Source: an uncultured Methylococcaceae bacterium (GTDB lineage Bacteria > Pseudomonadota > Gammaproteobacteria > Methylococcales > Methylomonadaceae). From it: 61,143 nucleotides of DNA. This document shows positions 19,652-31,700 of this stretch, piece by piece. Under the pieces are notes generated by a model. That model did no database searches. It worked only from the letters and a program-made list of their open reading frames with translations, and was not told the DNA's origin. How positions within the stretch are numbered: the first letter of the stretch is position 1; every line of letters starts with the position of its first letter. The DNA lies in assembly GCA_903839855.1 (NCBI GenBank), contig CAIMEB010000210.1:1-61143 (forward strand), read 5' to 3'. The translations under genes and the position numbers were made by a program.

Positions 19652-20305
19652 TTAAAGTCGTGATGAAATTTTTAGTTTAACAGGCTGTTCCATGCCAGGA
19701 GGTGGTGGCTCATTTGTTTTCTTAAATTGAGAAACCAGCTTATTTAATACTTTATCTATGTCAGGATCGTTACTTCCGCGTGACATTTCATAGCGATTCA
19801 CTGTACCATCTGGGTTGATCCAAAACTTAATAACGACTGAATAACTTTTTCTTCTTAATTCGTCATGCCCGGCCAAAATATCAACCAGACTGTCTTTAAT
19901 AGTTCCAGCATACCAGGCATGCGGATTACCACCACCTAACAATCCACGACCACCTTTTCGTCCAACCAAACCAAAGGCATCAGAACCAGCAGTACCTTCT
20001 GCATCCAAGCCAGTATCTGCAGCAGGTTGCTCATCAGGTATATCAGGCACAGGCTCAGGATCCGGTTTAGGCACATCAATTTTTTCAACTTCAGGCTCTG
20101 GGATTTTTTCAACTTTTTGAGGCGGCGGCGGTGGGGGGGGCGGTGGGGGCTTAAATAGAGCAATAGGCATGATCTTTTTTTCATGCTTTGCAGGTTTTTC
20201 ATCCGCAAAACCGCCGATAATTTTTACAACATAAAAAACAGCTAACAGCAGTATTATTCCACCTATGATTTTAGGTATATAAACCCTTAGACTTTTCTTA
20301 CTCAT
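19652..20305 (-). CDS. tonB: Energy transducer TonB
   Basis: 217 residues. A single N-terminal membrane helix (12-31), a periplasm-spanning proline run (ten consecutive prolines after residue 52, then P-E/P-K repeats), and a C-terminal TonB domain (SVVIKFWINPDGTVNRYEMS). It couples the ExbB-ExbD proton motor to outer-membrane transport. It is preceded by exbD with a 14-base gap. The proline run is encoded over a G8 tract on the plus strand (20133-20140), a possible slippage site. Confidence 0.9.
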   Translation of the reverse strand: MSKKSLRVYIPKIIGGIILLLAVFYVVKIIGGFADEKPAKHEKKIMPIALFKPPPPPPPPPPQKVEKIPEPEVEKIDVPKPDPEPVPDIPDEQPAADTGLDAEGTAGSDAFGLVGRKGGRGLLGGGNPHAWYAGTIKDSLVDILAGHDELRRKSYSVVIKFWINPDGTVNRYEMSRGSNDPDIDKVLNKLVSQFKKTNEPPPPGMEQPVKLKISSRL

Positions 20306-20319
20306 GACTCGGAATTGAT

Positions 20320-20724
20320 TTACTTAACCAAATTTTGGGTGACTAAACCAACTTGGGTGATCTCAAGCTTACCCAACATTGCAAGAATATCAATTACACT
20401 TTGGTATTGAACCGTTGCATCGCCTTTAACAACAACCGGCAGAGCTGGATTAACTGCTTTATATTGCAATAAAGTAGTTTCAAGTTGTTCCATAGTAACC
20501 GGAAAAGTATCAAGAAAAATAGTACCATCTGCCGTAACAGTAATCGCCTTGGTTTGTGGTTTTGCCAAACTGGGTGTATTACTGGCCTTCGGTAAATTCA
20601 CTTGCACACCCTGCACTGCTGCAGTTGTCATCAGGATAAATACAATCAATAGCACATAGGCCAAATCCAGCATCGGCGTAACGTTGATTTCATCATAGGC
20701 CGCATTTTCTTCTTGTAACTTCAT
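20320..20724 (-). CDS. exbD: Biopolymer transporter ExbD
   Basis: 134 residues. One transmembrane helix near 17-37 begins with the functional aspartate (VTPMLDLAYVLLIVF), followed by a periplasmic domain. It forms the stator of the Ton motor with ExbB. It sits between the exbB fusion (55-base gap) and tonB. Confidence 0.93.
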   Translation of the reverse strand: MKLQEENAAYDEINVTPMLDLAYVLLIVFILMTTAAVQGVQVNLPKASNTPSLAKPQTKAITVTADGTIFLDTFPVTMEQLETTLLQYKAVNPALPVVVKGDATVQYQSVIDILAMLGKLEITQVGLVTQNLVK

Positions 20725-20779
20725 ATTTTAACTTTTCTCTGACAGAGTAATTGTAGATTCAGCTTAACTAAACACTTAA

Positions 20780-22588
20780 TCAAGTATGCTGTTCACTTAA
20801 TTTGGCAACAAACTCATCAACGAATACATGCATATCAGCTGTAATTTCTTTGATTTGCCCCCCTAAATAGTTATAACCAAACAAACAGGGAATCGCTACA
20901 ATAAGTCCGGCTACTGTTGCGGTTAAAGCACCCGCAATACCAGGTGCAATCGCATTAACATTGACTTCACCGCTGACTGCTATCGCAGCAAAAGTAATCA
21001 TTACCCCAATAACCGTACCCAACAACCCCAGGAAGGGGCCGCCACTAATAGCAATGGTCAGGAGTACCATCTGGGCATTAAGTTTTTGCAGTTCTCGGGT
21101 TAACATGGCATCCATACTGGCTCTAACAGCATTCATCGACTGTGCTGACAAGACCTGTTCTTTACCTGAAACGCCATCAACCCTGTATAAACGTCGATTC
21201 ATTTCTTCCACACCGACATGGTAAAGACGATAGAGGGTTGATCCTGCAAAAGCACCATGCTTTTGGGTAAACGATAGCAACAACGGCGATTCATCAAAAT
21301 CTTCATCGCTTTCTTCACCTTGAGCATTAAGGCTTCCTAACTCCTTGGATGCTAGGTTCAAATAGGCTTTTTCAAACTTTTTGTTTTCCCTTTTGACACG
21401 ACTCAGTACGATGGCTTTTACAATCATTACCAACCAGCTTATTACAAACATTACACTTAGGATACCGATAATAACCCAACCATCTGTTGTTACATTTTTT
21501 AACGAATCCAGAATTAAAGATTCACCACCGCCTTCACTATCCGGCGTACTGTCTTCACCATACGTTAATAGTGCTCCAGTCTGACCCTGCATTTCGGCAT
21601 CAAATTTAATGGCGTTAGCATCCAGTGCTACTTTATAAATCGCAAACTGGTCTAGTGAACCGCTTAAACCTCTGGCCCCAAACTCATCTCCACCAATTGA
21701 AAGGTTACTGGTTAATTCTCGGGTTACTATGCCCAAGGAACCAGCACTTGCCCCATCAACATACAAAACCAATGAGCCGGTATTTGCAACCAAAGCCAGA
21801 TGATGCCAAACACCCAAAGCTAAAGGCGTAGGTGCTTTAAGCTCTTGTTTGGAACCCTCTTCTACTTTTACAGAAACAGTATCACCCAATAGTGACAAGG
21901 TTACATTACCGCCAGCACCTGATCTTTGAAAAATAACACTATTGACCTGTGATTTATCTATTTTTACCCAGGTCTCAACCGTCCAACCCAGGGCGGGTGA
22001 CATTTGTAATGAGGGTGTCGCAGGCACATGAATAATCTGGCTACCATTAAATGAAGCGGCTTCGCCAATCAAACCACCTTCACTTATCGTTGCAGACACA
22101 TCGCCGGGATTATTTCCATACGCCGTTAGATCTTTAATACCTGGCTGAGCAAATTCATAAGCCAACACCTGATTAACATCAAAAGAACCAGCCGCATCCT
22201 GCCCGTCAACCGCTTTAGGATTGCCATAATAAATCCAGATCGCTGGATCGGCTGCCGTAGCTAAATCAGCTGGAAGTTTTACCCAGATAAAAGCCATTTC
22301 ATTTATTACATCAAGTTTTTCTATATAAAACTTTAAGGGTGTTTCTTCGTCAGCAGCCAATATACGAATGTCTTTACCTTTATCAGCAAGATCAGCAAAA
22401 AAGGTAAAGTTTCCGGTATGTAACCTAATCAAAGCAAAAGAAGCGGCGGGTATTGAAATGCCCTCTTGTTTTAACTTAAGAACATCTAAGGTTATTTTTT
22501 TCTTATAGCCCCAGTCAGGATTCCACCATGCCGATGCGATTGATGGAACAAAAATAAGTATCACCAACAAAAAACCAAACCGTTTCAT
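20780..22588 (-). CDS. ExbB/MotA/TolQ proton channel fused to DUF2341 and LamG
   Basis: 602 residues, about 370 longer than ordinary ExbB. Order: signal peptide (1-20), DUF2341 (about 23-130, beginning WWNPDWGYKKKITLDV), a concanavalin/LamG-like domain (165-335, with HHLALVANTGSLVLYVDG), a membrane helix (about 368-392), then the MotA/TolQ/ExbB domain (440-600) with its two helices (GGPFLGLLGTVIGVMITF; APGIAGALTATVAGLIVAIP). The long periplasmic part could bind a carbohydrate or an envelope partner. DUF2341-ExbB fusions are known in database annotations but their role is not. It is first in the Ton operon. Confidence 0.88.
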   Translation of the reverse strand: MKRFGFLLVILIFVPSIASAWWNPDWGYKKKITLDVLKLKQEGISIPAASFALIRLHTGNFTFFADLADKGKDIRILAADEETPLKFYIEKLDVINEMAFIWVKLPADLATAADPAIWIYYGNPKAVDGQDAAGSFDVNQVLAYEFAQPGIKDLTAYGNNPGDVSATISEGGLIGEAASFNGSQIIHVPATPSLQMSPALGWTVETWVKIDKSQVNSVIFQRSGAGGNVTLSLLGDTVSVKVEEGSKQELKAPTPLALGVWHHLALVANTGSLVLYVDGASAGSLGIVTRELTSNLSIGGDEFGARGLSGSLDQFAIYKVALDANAIKFDAEMQGQTGALLTYGEDSTPDSEGGGESLILDSLKNVTTDGWVIIGILSVMFVISWLVMIVKAIVLSRVKRENKKFEKAYLNLASKELGSLNAQGEESDEDFDESPLLLSFTQKHGAFAGSTLYRLYHVGVEEMNRRLYRVDGVSGKEQVLSAQSMNAVRASMDAMLTRELQKLNAQMVLLTIAISGGPFLGLLGTVIGVMITFAAIAVSGEVNVNAIAPGIAGALTATVAGLIVAIPCLFGYNYLGGQIKEITADMHVFVDEFVAKLSEQHT

Positions 22589-22687
22589 TATTTCTCTCAG
22601 TTACAAATATATAAATTGATTATCACAAACAATCATTACATTATTATGAATTTGTAAAATAAAACGTTGCAGACCTGATAGGCAAAA

Positions 22688-22722
22688 AAAATCCGATCTT
22701 ACCTTAGGTAAAACCGGATTTT
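22688..22722 (-). terminator. Rho-independent terminator after tpsA
   Basis: On the minus strand AAAATCCG pairs with CGGATTTT, with an inner TTACC/GGTAA stem, followed by a run of T. It lies 40 bases after the tpsA stop and isolates the Tps pair from the downstream exbB gene. Confidence 0.85.
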
Positions 22723-22761
22723 GAGTGGTCTAGGGGCGATTAATTAATCATGCTTCGAAAT

Positions 22762-25700
22762 TTATTCACCGAAGCCAATAAACTCAACACTTAACATACC
22801 TAAGGTCATATTTTTCTTTTTTTCTTCCTCTTTATCCTTGTCCTGTTCAGTCGCTGCTTGTGCAACCTGACTAACATTAGCCGTCATATTGCTGGTACCG
22901 GTTAAACCTGCAGCAACACTCCCCGTTGATGCTGCTGGTACTCCAGCACTCACACCTCCGACAGAGATATTATTAGCCCCTAAAACAGCGGTTGCAGAAA
23001 TGGTTACATTAGTGCCTCCGATACCTGCCTCTCCCGCGTCAACAATGCCTTTGGGCGCAAACAAAAATACATTGCCGGGTACTACGCCCGTACTTGCGGC
23101 TGTTCGAATGCCGCTACCACTGGTAATTTTAGGTGCTGGAATCACAAGCTTGTTGGAGGCATCAAAAAATGGAGGATCAACGGTTACGGATAAAGCTGAC
23201 TTAGCACCCTTACCTGCATCAATATTGCCCTCAGAAGACCATATTTCAATATCTCCACCACCTAACGTAAATACACGTGATGTATTGACGATAAAATCAT
23301 TCTTAACAAAAGCATTGATAGAACCTGTAGATTGAGCAACGATACCTAATTGATCAGCTGTTTTAGCACCAGCGCCACTGGGTGCTACCGCTTGTCCCGC
23401 GTTGACTTGACCTCCAGGCACCATTAAATTGATATCACCGCCACTGACAGTCTGTAATTTACTAAAAAATAGAGTCAGATCACCTTGCCATTGATTGCCA
23501 GGAAATAACGTATCTATTGCTGCAAAGCCACCGGCGTTACCTTTGGTTTTATCCGATGCCGAAGCTGTTCCAGCAATCTTTAACTCATTAAAAAACACTG
23601 AAGTCAAAATTGAATTCAGCTGTGGTTGTATAGACAATGTTCGATTAGGCGCTAATGCTTTAAAAGCTGCTAATGCCTTGGCATCAGTTAAAGTGTTATT
23701 GCCACTTTCTTGTTTCATAAAAGAGGTAATTAATGATTTAACTAGTGTATATTGATCGACATAGAGTGGGTTGGTAACCAAATATTTATCAATAAAAGCA
23801 GCGTAATTTGGTGTTCCCGCATTCAAACCAACCAGTACATCTAAATTAGCTCCGGTACTGGGTAACGCAGGATTATATATATTTCCAACGCTTGATAGAC
23901 CGACGGAAGCTCCTAAATCCAGATTTCTTCCCGTTTTAACCAAAACATCACCCGGCCCTGCTATCTGTATCTTATAAGTATCATTTTTTGCAGTCGGATT
24001 ACCGTCACTATTTAAATCAGTTACAAATTTAATATCTCGACCAGCTGATATTATGGACGCATCAGTAAGAAGAATTTGTTGTATATTAATTGAGCTATTT
24101 AGCAGATCATTTCCCGCTTGAATAATAGCCTGCTTGGGCAAATTAATCTGAACTGAAGAAATATCTCCTTGCTGTGTTACCAATCTGGCAGGGATTTTAT
24201 CGCCTGTATGAATGGGTGTGTCAGCATGAAATAAGGCTAAATTTAATCCAGTATCTAATGCTAAGGTATTAAAAATACTATAAACCGGATCCACAGAATT
24301 TCCTGATATTATTGGATTCAAGGCAGTTGCTATTAACGCAGGATTAGCGTCTGACATAGTCAAACTGTATTGACCATTGCTTGAGGTAATCGCTTGCTTA
24401 GCCAATATATTTAAATTAGATACGGCAGAAGGAAACAAAATGATATCGCTATCCAACTTCACACTGCCATTAAAAGCCGTTGCATCCAATGACGCAGGAT
24501 AAACATGTGCCAGATATTTTTGATCAGTTGTTGTGTCTAATTGCAAAATAGTTGAAATAACACTGGTATCAGAATTTAAATGAATATCACCCGCCAACGA
24601 ATTAAGCGTTAATTTGCTTTTGTCTGTATAACTGAAAAATTGTGTACCCCCATGATTTAAAATCATTGAATCAGAAACACCGGATATTTTAATTCCTTGA
24701 TTAGCATTTAAGGTTAGTAAGGTATTACCGCCAACAGCATCGCTTTGATTGCCACTCATTACTAATTGCGGACCCGAAGCAAAAGCGTTAGGATCGGTGG
24801 AGCTACTTCCGTTAATTTCACCGACTGCAGATATATTACCTACACCTTTACCCAAGAAATAAGCGCCTCCGGAAATATTCCCGCCAGCAGCAATATTCAT
24901 CAGACCTCCCCCCTGTACGTCCAATAAACTATTTCTATTGGTACTATTAGGAAAATCAGTTCCCAATTGTTTGCCAGTGGTAGGCATCATAACAGATAGG
25001 TCGTTAATATTTCCAGCGGCTGAGATATCAACCATCCCCCCCCCAAAAGATCCTACATTTTGCTGAAAATAACTAGCATTGACCATCCAGGCACTTAAAA
25101 AACTGGAATTGCCTTGAACTTCTAACCATGATGGAGATTCAAAAGGGGCTGCTTGAATAAATTGATTACTCACTGCACCTATAATATCGGCACCTGCCTG
25201 AAAAATTACTGAGCCTCCAGAAATTGGATAGGCAGCATTCGTATCAGAAGTCCACAGTGTTTGACCTGCAAGTGATCCAGTTCCCGTTTGAGTATTATCT
25301 AAAGTACCGTAGGGATTAGTAACAGTTGAGCGTCCTCCGCTATAAACGGTAGCCGTTTTATCAGCAAATACAATATTTCCAGCTGAGGCTAATTTAATAT
25401 CACCGGTACCGGTATGAACACTAGCTCCTGACCCTAGAGTCAGATCACTGATACTTGGATTATTAAGCTTATCTGTAGCACTTAAACTATTAGTCGCGAT
25501 GGTATCTGCACTGCTTAAATCAGCACCTGAGACTAATTGAAACGACCAGGAATCTGATCTCATTAGAGCCGGCCCCCCATTTAAATATCCATCTGTCAGT
25601 GACGCATTGATATTTAACTGACCCGCACTACGCACGATAAGATCACCTACTATAGGTTTTTGATACGTTATTGAAGGGTCTGGATTATTATTAACAGATA

Positions 25701-28700
25701 AGCCATTATTACTTAATCCTGAGAAATCCCACGCAGATGCTAATGTAGTTGAACCACTTGCATTATCAACTTCCACACCCGAGCGTAAAGCAATACCATG
25801 ACCTAAGCTTGTTCTTATTGCAGAGGCATTAGCCAGATAGCCATTGATATCGGTTTTAATGGTGCTAGACAAGCCAGCTATGTCAGTACTATAGCTAGTC
25901 AAGTAAGTGCTCATGTCTGTGGCAATGGTGCTTGACATACTACTAATATCACTATTCGTGATTGGGCTGACATTAGCACTCATGTAAGCACTAACATCTG
26001 TCGTAATGATGTTTGATAAACCAGGTATATCCTTACTCGTATAAAAGCTGACGTTCGCTAAGTAATTGCTGATATCTGTTGCAATGATATTTGATAAACT
26101 CGTTAAGTCAGTATTCGGATACAATGAACTCAAATAACCAAAGATATCAGTAGGGATACTAGTTGATAAACCTGCAACCACATCAACAATATTAGTATTC
26201 ATACTGCTTATGAAACTAGCATCATATTTTTGAAAGCCCACTGCATAAAAACCGTTTGCACCTTTTACTGTGCCGGCAATTGGCGCAATATTAATACCTT
26301 TTTCATGAACAGTGTCTGTACGCATTGCATCTAATGTCACAGTGCCGCCAGCGCTTTTTGTACCCGCAAGACTTGAACTACCCGTCACATTAATGCTTGA
26401 TCCATTTTTTAAAGCGATTATTCCACCTGGGGTAGTCGTCGTGCCTAATGCCGATAATAAGACATTACCCCCCTTAGCCCCAGTAGCTGAAAGTATGCCA
26501 CCCGATTCTAAGGTTAAGTTATTTCCCGCATAAAGGCTAATATTACCCGCTTGAGTGGCGCTATTGGTACTTAACTTGCCATTAATATCTATACTTCCGG
26601 CATCTGCAACAAGACTAATTGTTTTTGCAGTAATAGCTTGATTTTCAACGATATCACCCGCTCGACTTCGCACATAAAGCACTTGATTGACACCGGCAGT
26701 CATCAATTTATTCATTAAACTGTCAAAACTCTGCGTTGGTAAAAACCCTGATACATCAATAGTTGCATTTGCACCGGTTGCTTTAAGCTTTCCAGCTAGT
26801 TCTACTGTTTTTTGAGGTGCTTTTAAAATAAGGTTACCCCCAGAAGCATTACCGCCACCTGTACTTATATTAACACTAGAATCCTTTCCTAAGGAAAAAA
26901 TACCATTGGATGATACCGCACTAAATGTACCACCTGGCGTGTAACTTACCACATCTGCAAAATTAACTGACTGTCCGGCCAGATTGATATTCGATTTACC
27001 ATTAATAACTATATCACCGGCTTGAGAATTTAATTTAAGTGATCCTGAAGGCAATAGTACATTGGCATCTTGTAAGGTAATATTGTTTGCAGATACGGCA
27101 ATACTGCCGCCAAAGTCATTTGAACTAACTTGGGTATTATTCGAATTACCACTGATATGAACATCGTGTCCAACACCACTGCTTGCATCAATTAACAAGC
27201 TATGTCCACCCGTCGCGTTGATGAGACCCGCTGTCAAATTAAGATCAGACGCAAGATTAAGAACACTATTACCCGTCGCTGTAAATTGATTATCTACTTT
27301 AATATTAACTGAGCTAAAACCATCCAAGCTAACATTACCCTTACCTTGATTAAACTGAGTAGCTGTCAAATCAAGCATACCGGTTCCAGTACCTGATTGG
27401 GGAGCAGAAACACCATTAGAGTTTTGCAAGTCAATTGTTTTGGCTTGTACCATCGCAGTATCACCCGCTTTGTTATATCCTGATAATACAGCGGCATCCA
27501 AAACCAAATGATTAAACTGAAGAGGTGTATTAGTTTTGCTACTAGTTAACTGTCCTACATTCCCATAGAAATTAATCGAACCCAGACTGGTTAATGTCAG
27601 ATCATTACCCACCAAACCTGATAAATTTTGGTTGCTCAAATTTAAAGAATTACCCTTTATTCCAGCAACTTCACCCAGGTTAATATTACTTGCCGTCATA
27701 TTGACTGAACCGCCTGACATCTTAATAGCACCGTTCAATACAGTTGACTTGCTGGCATCAAGAAACATTGACTGTGTAGCGCTTAAGGTAGCACCCTTAT
27801 CAATTAAAAGATCCCCGGTTAATCCTGGCGTTGATCCGGGTAGATAAGATCTATTAACCTGTACTTGCTTATCTGCAGACACTCTCAAAAAAGCACTGTC
27901 GCCTGTTATATTAAAGACAGAATCTCCTGTATTAACATGACCGCTACTAGTAATTGACACTCCAGTTTTAACTCCAACACTATTATTGCCCACGGCTAAT
28001 AAGTCCAAAGCCTTAACCTGCACACCCTTATCAAATATTACGTTATCAGCTGACACTGTTAATTGCGTATTACCTGTTACATTATCAAAACTTCGTGAAC
28101 CACCCAATAATAAACTATCAACCTGTAAATTATTTAAGTCTTGAGCTAGAATTTGTAAACCAGTAGCGGAGTTACTTAATTGGTTGACAATATCAATATT
28201 TTGCGCAGAAATATCCATTTTTGCACCTCTACCATTAGGCGCCCCCACTTTAAACTGCCCATCAAGTAAAAGTTGAGTAGTGGCATTAATTGATATTTGC
28301 CCACTATCTTCTGGTAATAGTGGCACACTGGTTTTATTGGCCGCAGCCTGTTGAGTAAAGAAAGTATTCGCCGTTTGAATATTATATTGCGAATGCGTTT
28401 GCACATCAGCGCTGGATTCAATTAAAAATCCACTATTAAGTGATGCGCGAATAGTGGTGCCAGCAATGGCTTGATATCCAGAAACGATGGGTAGGCCATT
28501 AGTCGTGTAGGTAGTTATTAACTGATCCAGGGTGTTTTTCTGAGGCGTAACTAAAAAAGCACCTGGTAATAAAGCGTAAGCGGTTGGCAGAATAGTATAA
28601 AACCCAGCCGGCAAAGTTGACGTGCCACTTAAATAGACCTCTGCTCTTGGATCATAAGGGAAATTAGCTGACACATTAACATCGTAAGGAGCTAAAGAAT

Positions 28701-31700
28701 TGCCAAGTGAGGGTAGGATAGCAAACCCTCCTTGATAGGTTGGACTACCCGGCATCAAATAATCATTTGAGCCACCGGCTCCAGGCTGGAAAGTAGCTGA
28801 CATTAAGTCGCCACCACCTGACACATTAACAACACTGCCTTTATTAAACTGAATATTAGGCGAGGTAAAGACCAAATGTTTTTCACCCAATGTAATATTA
28901 TCGGGTGAATTATTAAATACCAGATTTCCCGCTCCGCCAAAGGAATACAGCCAGACATTATTTAGAATTGAGCCAAACGGAATGACTTGGCCTTCAGCAG
29001 AGACAGAGGTATAACTATCCTTACCAAAAATCAGTTGCTTGTCAGCATTAAGTGCAATACTTCCTAACGGCGCTTTTAATATGCCATCTTGATTTATATT
29101 GGGTGCATTGAAGGTTAGGCTACCCGCAGCAGATAAGGGAGTAATATCCGTATTTTTGCCTGATATTGTTAATTGACTGCCTGGATCGGTAATATTAAAG
29201 CTAAATTGGGTTAACGTTGTTGGGTAAATTTGGCTGGCATTTAAATTCAGATTGGCTGCTGTACTTAAACCACCCAATAAAGTTTTAGCTTGTCCAGTGG
29301 GTGACATTACACCGACTGCTCTCATATCATGCCGACTATTTAGATTGACATCATTAAAACCAGTCAATAATGAGGCACCCTGAAGTTCGATATAATTAGC
29401 GTTACCTGTCAAACTACCTACACCTTTTACTGAGGTATCAATGACACTATCAATTGATGAGGAGCCTATTTGTAAATAGCCGGTATTAAGTGTTGCAACC
29501 CCAGCCATACGACTACCGTTAATGCCTGAACTAATAGTTTGCGCATCTAGAATAATGCTTGAAGCTGTATTGAGGTTAACATCACCCAAAAAACGTATTT
29601 CACCCGAAGGTCGAGGCAGAGTGGTTTGAGGATCAATTTGATAAGGCACTGTTAACTTTAAGTCATCTATACCCGCACTTGCAACTTTATTACTACTAAC
29701 AATTGCTTGCCCATTCAAAGAATCAGGAATTACTGAGCCAAATACTAAATTGTCGGGCAACATTTTTGTATCTTGCTGCACTACATCAGTATGCAAAGGA
29801 TTTGCTGGAAAATCAGGACTGATCGGCTCTGATCTTAGGCTTCGATCCAGCGTTAAACTCAACTCACCACCCTGATTTGTCGAGAAGCCCTTCTGCGCAC
29901 TAACACTGCCATCAAGTATTATGCCTTCAGCAGCCCTAATATTTATCTGACCGGCATCTGAACCCACTAATTGCTTACTATTCTGTAGAGAATTAAGTAT
30001 TGGCATATCAATAGTTGCAAGGGTTCCATTTGCATTAACTTTTGAACCTTGTTCAAAGATCACATAACCGCGATCTGCGTTAACATTGATATTACCACCA
30101 TTCATTACACTACCGGTTTGCCTACCGAATGCATCAGCAGGATTAAGTAAAGTAGTTCCCTGTGTATTTAGGCCACCCTGAGACCCTAGCCAAATCGCCT
30201 GCGACGGATTGTAACCTTTTGAGGTATTATCCACTTTTAAATTTAAGTTAATTGCTCCAGCTTGCGCATTAACTAAGCCATCAATAAAAATACCTGGAAT
30301 ACCTTGGCCGGCATTTCCAGCCGTTATATTAACAGTGGATGCTTTATCCATATTAATTTGACCCCCTGTTTCCAGAGTAACCCCAGTGAGTCCGTTTAAA
30401 GATAAACTCATTGGTTTTTTAATAGTTTCCGGTAATGTGGTCACTTGACTAAAATCTGCGAGTGAACTTGATCCCGACTGGTTTCTAAAACTAGAATCCA
30501 GCAATCTATTTTGTGCCATGAAAGACAAATTTGTATTCGCTTTAACAGTAATATCCTGATAGTTACTGGTCAGATTGATATTACTGAAACCTGCATTAGT
30601 AGCAATATCCAAAACACCGTTAGTTACCCCTAAATTTAGCGCATCAGCTTCAGTAGAATTACCTCCAATATTTATTTTATTGGTTATCAGGTTTAATGTA
30701 CCGCCCTGATTTAATCCGAGTGCTGATAAAACACCTTGGGTTTGCATTGGCTCAGCGAATGAAATATTGCTACCCTGTAACTTTATTGCTCCCGCATTAC
30801 CTGCCGTTACTTTATTACCAGCAGAATTTAATTGAGCGCCACCCTCTGCCTTAATGGCTGCACCCTTTGCAAAATTTATTTGGTTATTTGCATTTAAACT
30901 CACTGTACCCGCATTGATCGCCAAAGGTGAAGTTATGCCATCTTGAAAGTCGTTAACCCAACGCCCAGAGACATTCAACTGGGAATTGTCTTGTAAATTA
31001 ATTTGCCCACTGGTGCTATGACCTGGATTGACTAAGGCATTTAATTTAATGTTACCACCCGGCGTGTAAATAGAGCCGAGTACATTAATACTTGAAGCAT
31101 CAACACCAAAATTACTTAACATTGGCATTGATAATTTTGTATCTTTAGCGACTGTGGCGCTACCTGCTGATTTTATAGTTAAATTACTGATACCGGAACT
31201 ATTAACCAGTCCACTCGATATTATTATGGGTTTGATGGACGTTATATTGTCATTTATACCAATAGCTTGGCTCTGTGAAGTATTTTGAAACAAAACATTT
31301 TGTGTTGATAGAAACTGTCCAGCCGGGTAGGCTCCATTACCGTTATCCGCTAGATTAATAGTAAATGATCCACCTGACACTGGGTTGCTTCGTTGATAGA
31401 TGCTACTTGCTGTTCCAGCTATCAATTGTCCATCCCAAGCGGTAACAGGGCTTTGAATATTAAGAGCGCCTCCAGCTTTACCTTCTGTATAACCCGCCTC
31501 ATAACGGCCTGAACTCAGTGGAGATATTAAATTCCACTTATCTGTAACACCCCATTTTTGATGAACTTCAGAATAATTACCGAAAATAGCTGAATAATGT
31601 TGATTAGGATTTGCTGCACTGATATCAACTACTTGACCGGTCGATGCGTCAATCAAACGAGTGGTATTAATATATCCGCTCTGGTAATTAACCGCACCTC

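Noticed and set aside
22889-23335. 148-residue plus-strand frame opposite tpsA
   Set aside because: Long antisense frames are common opposite low-complexity beta-helix genes; composition is a mirror of the repeats.
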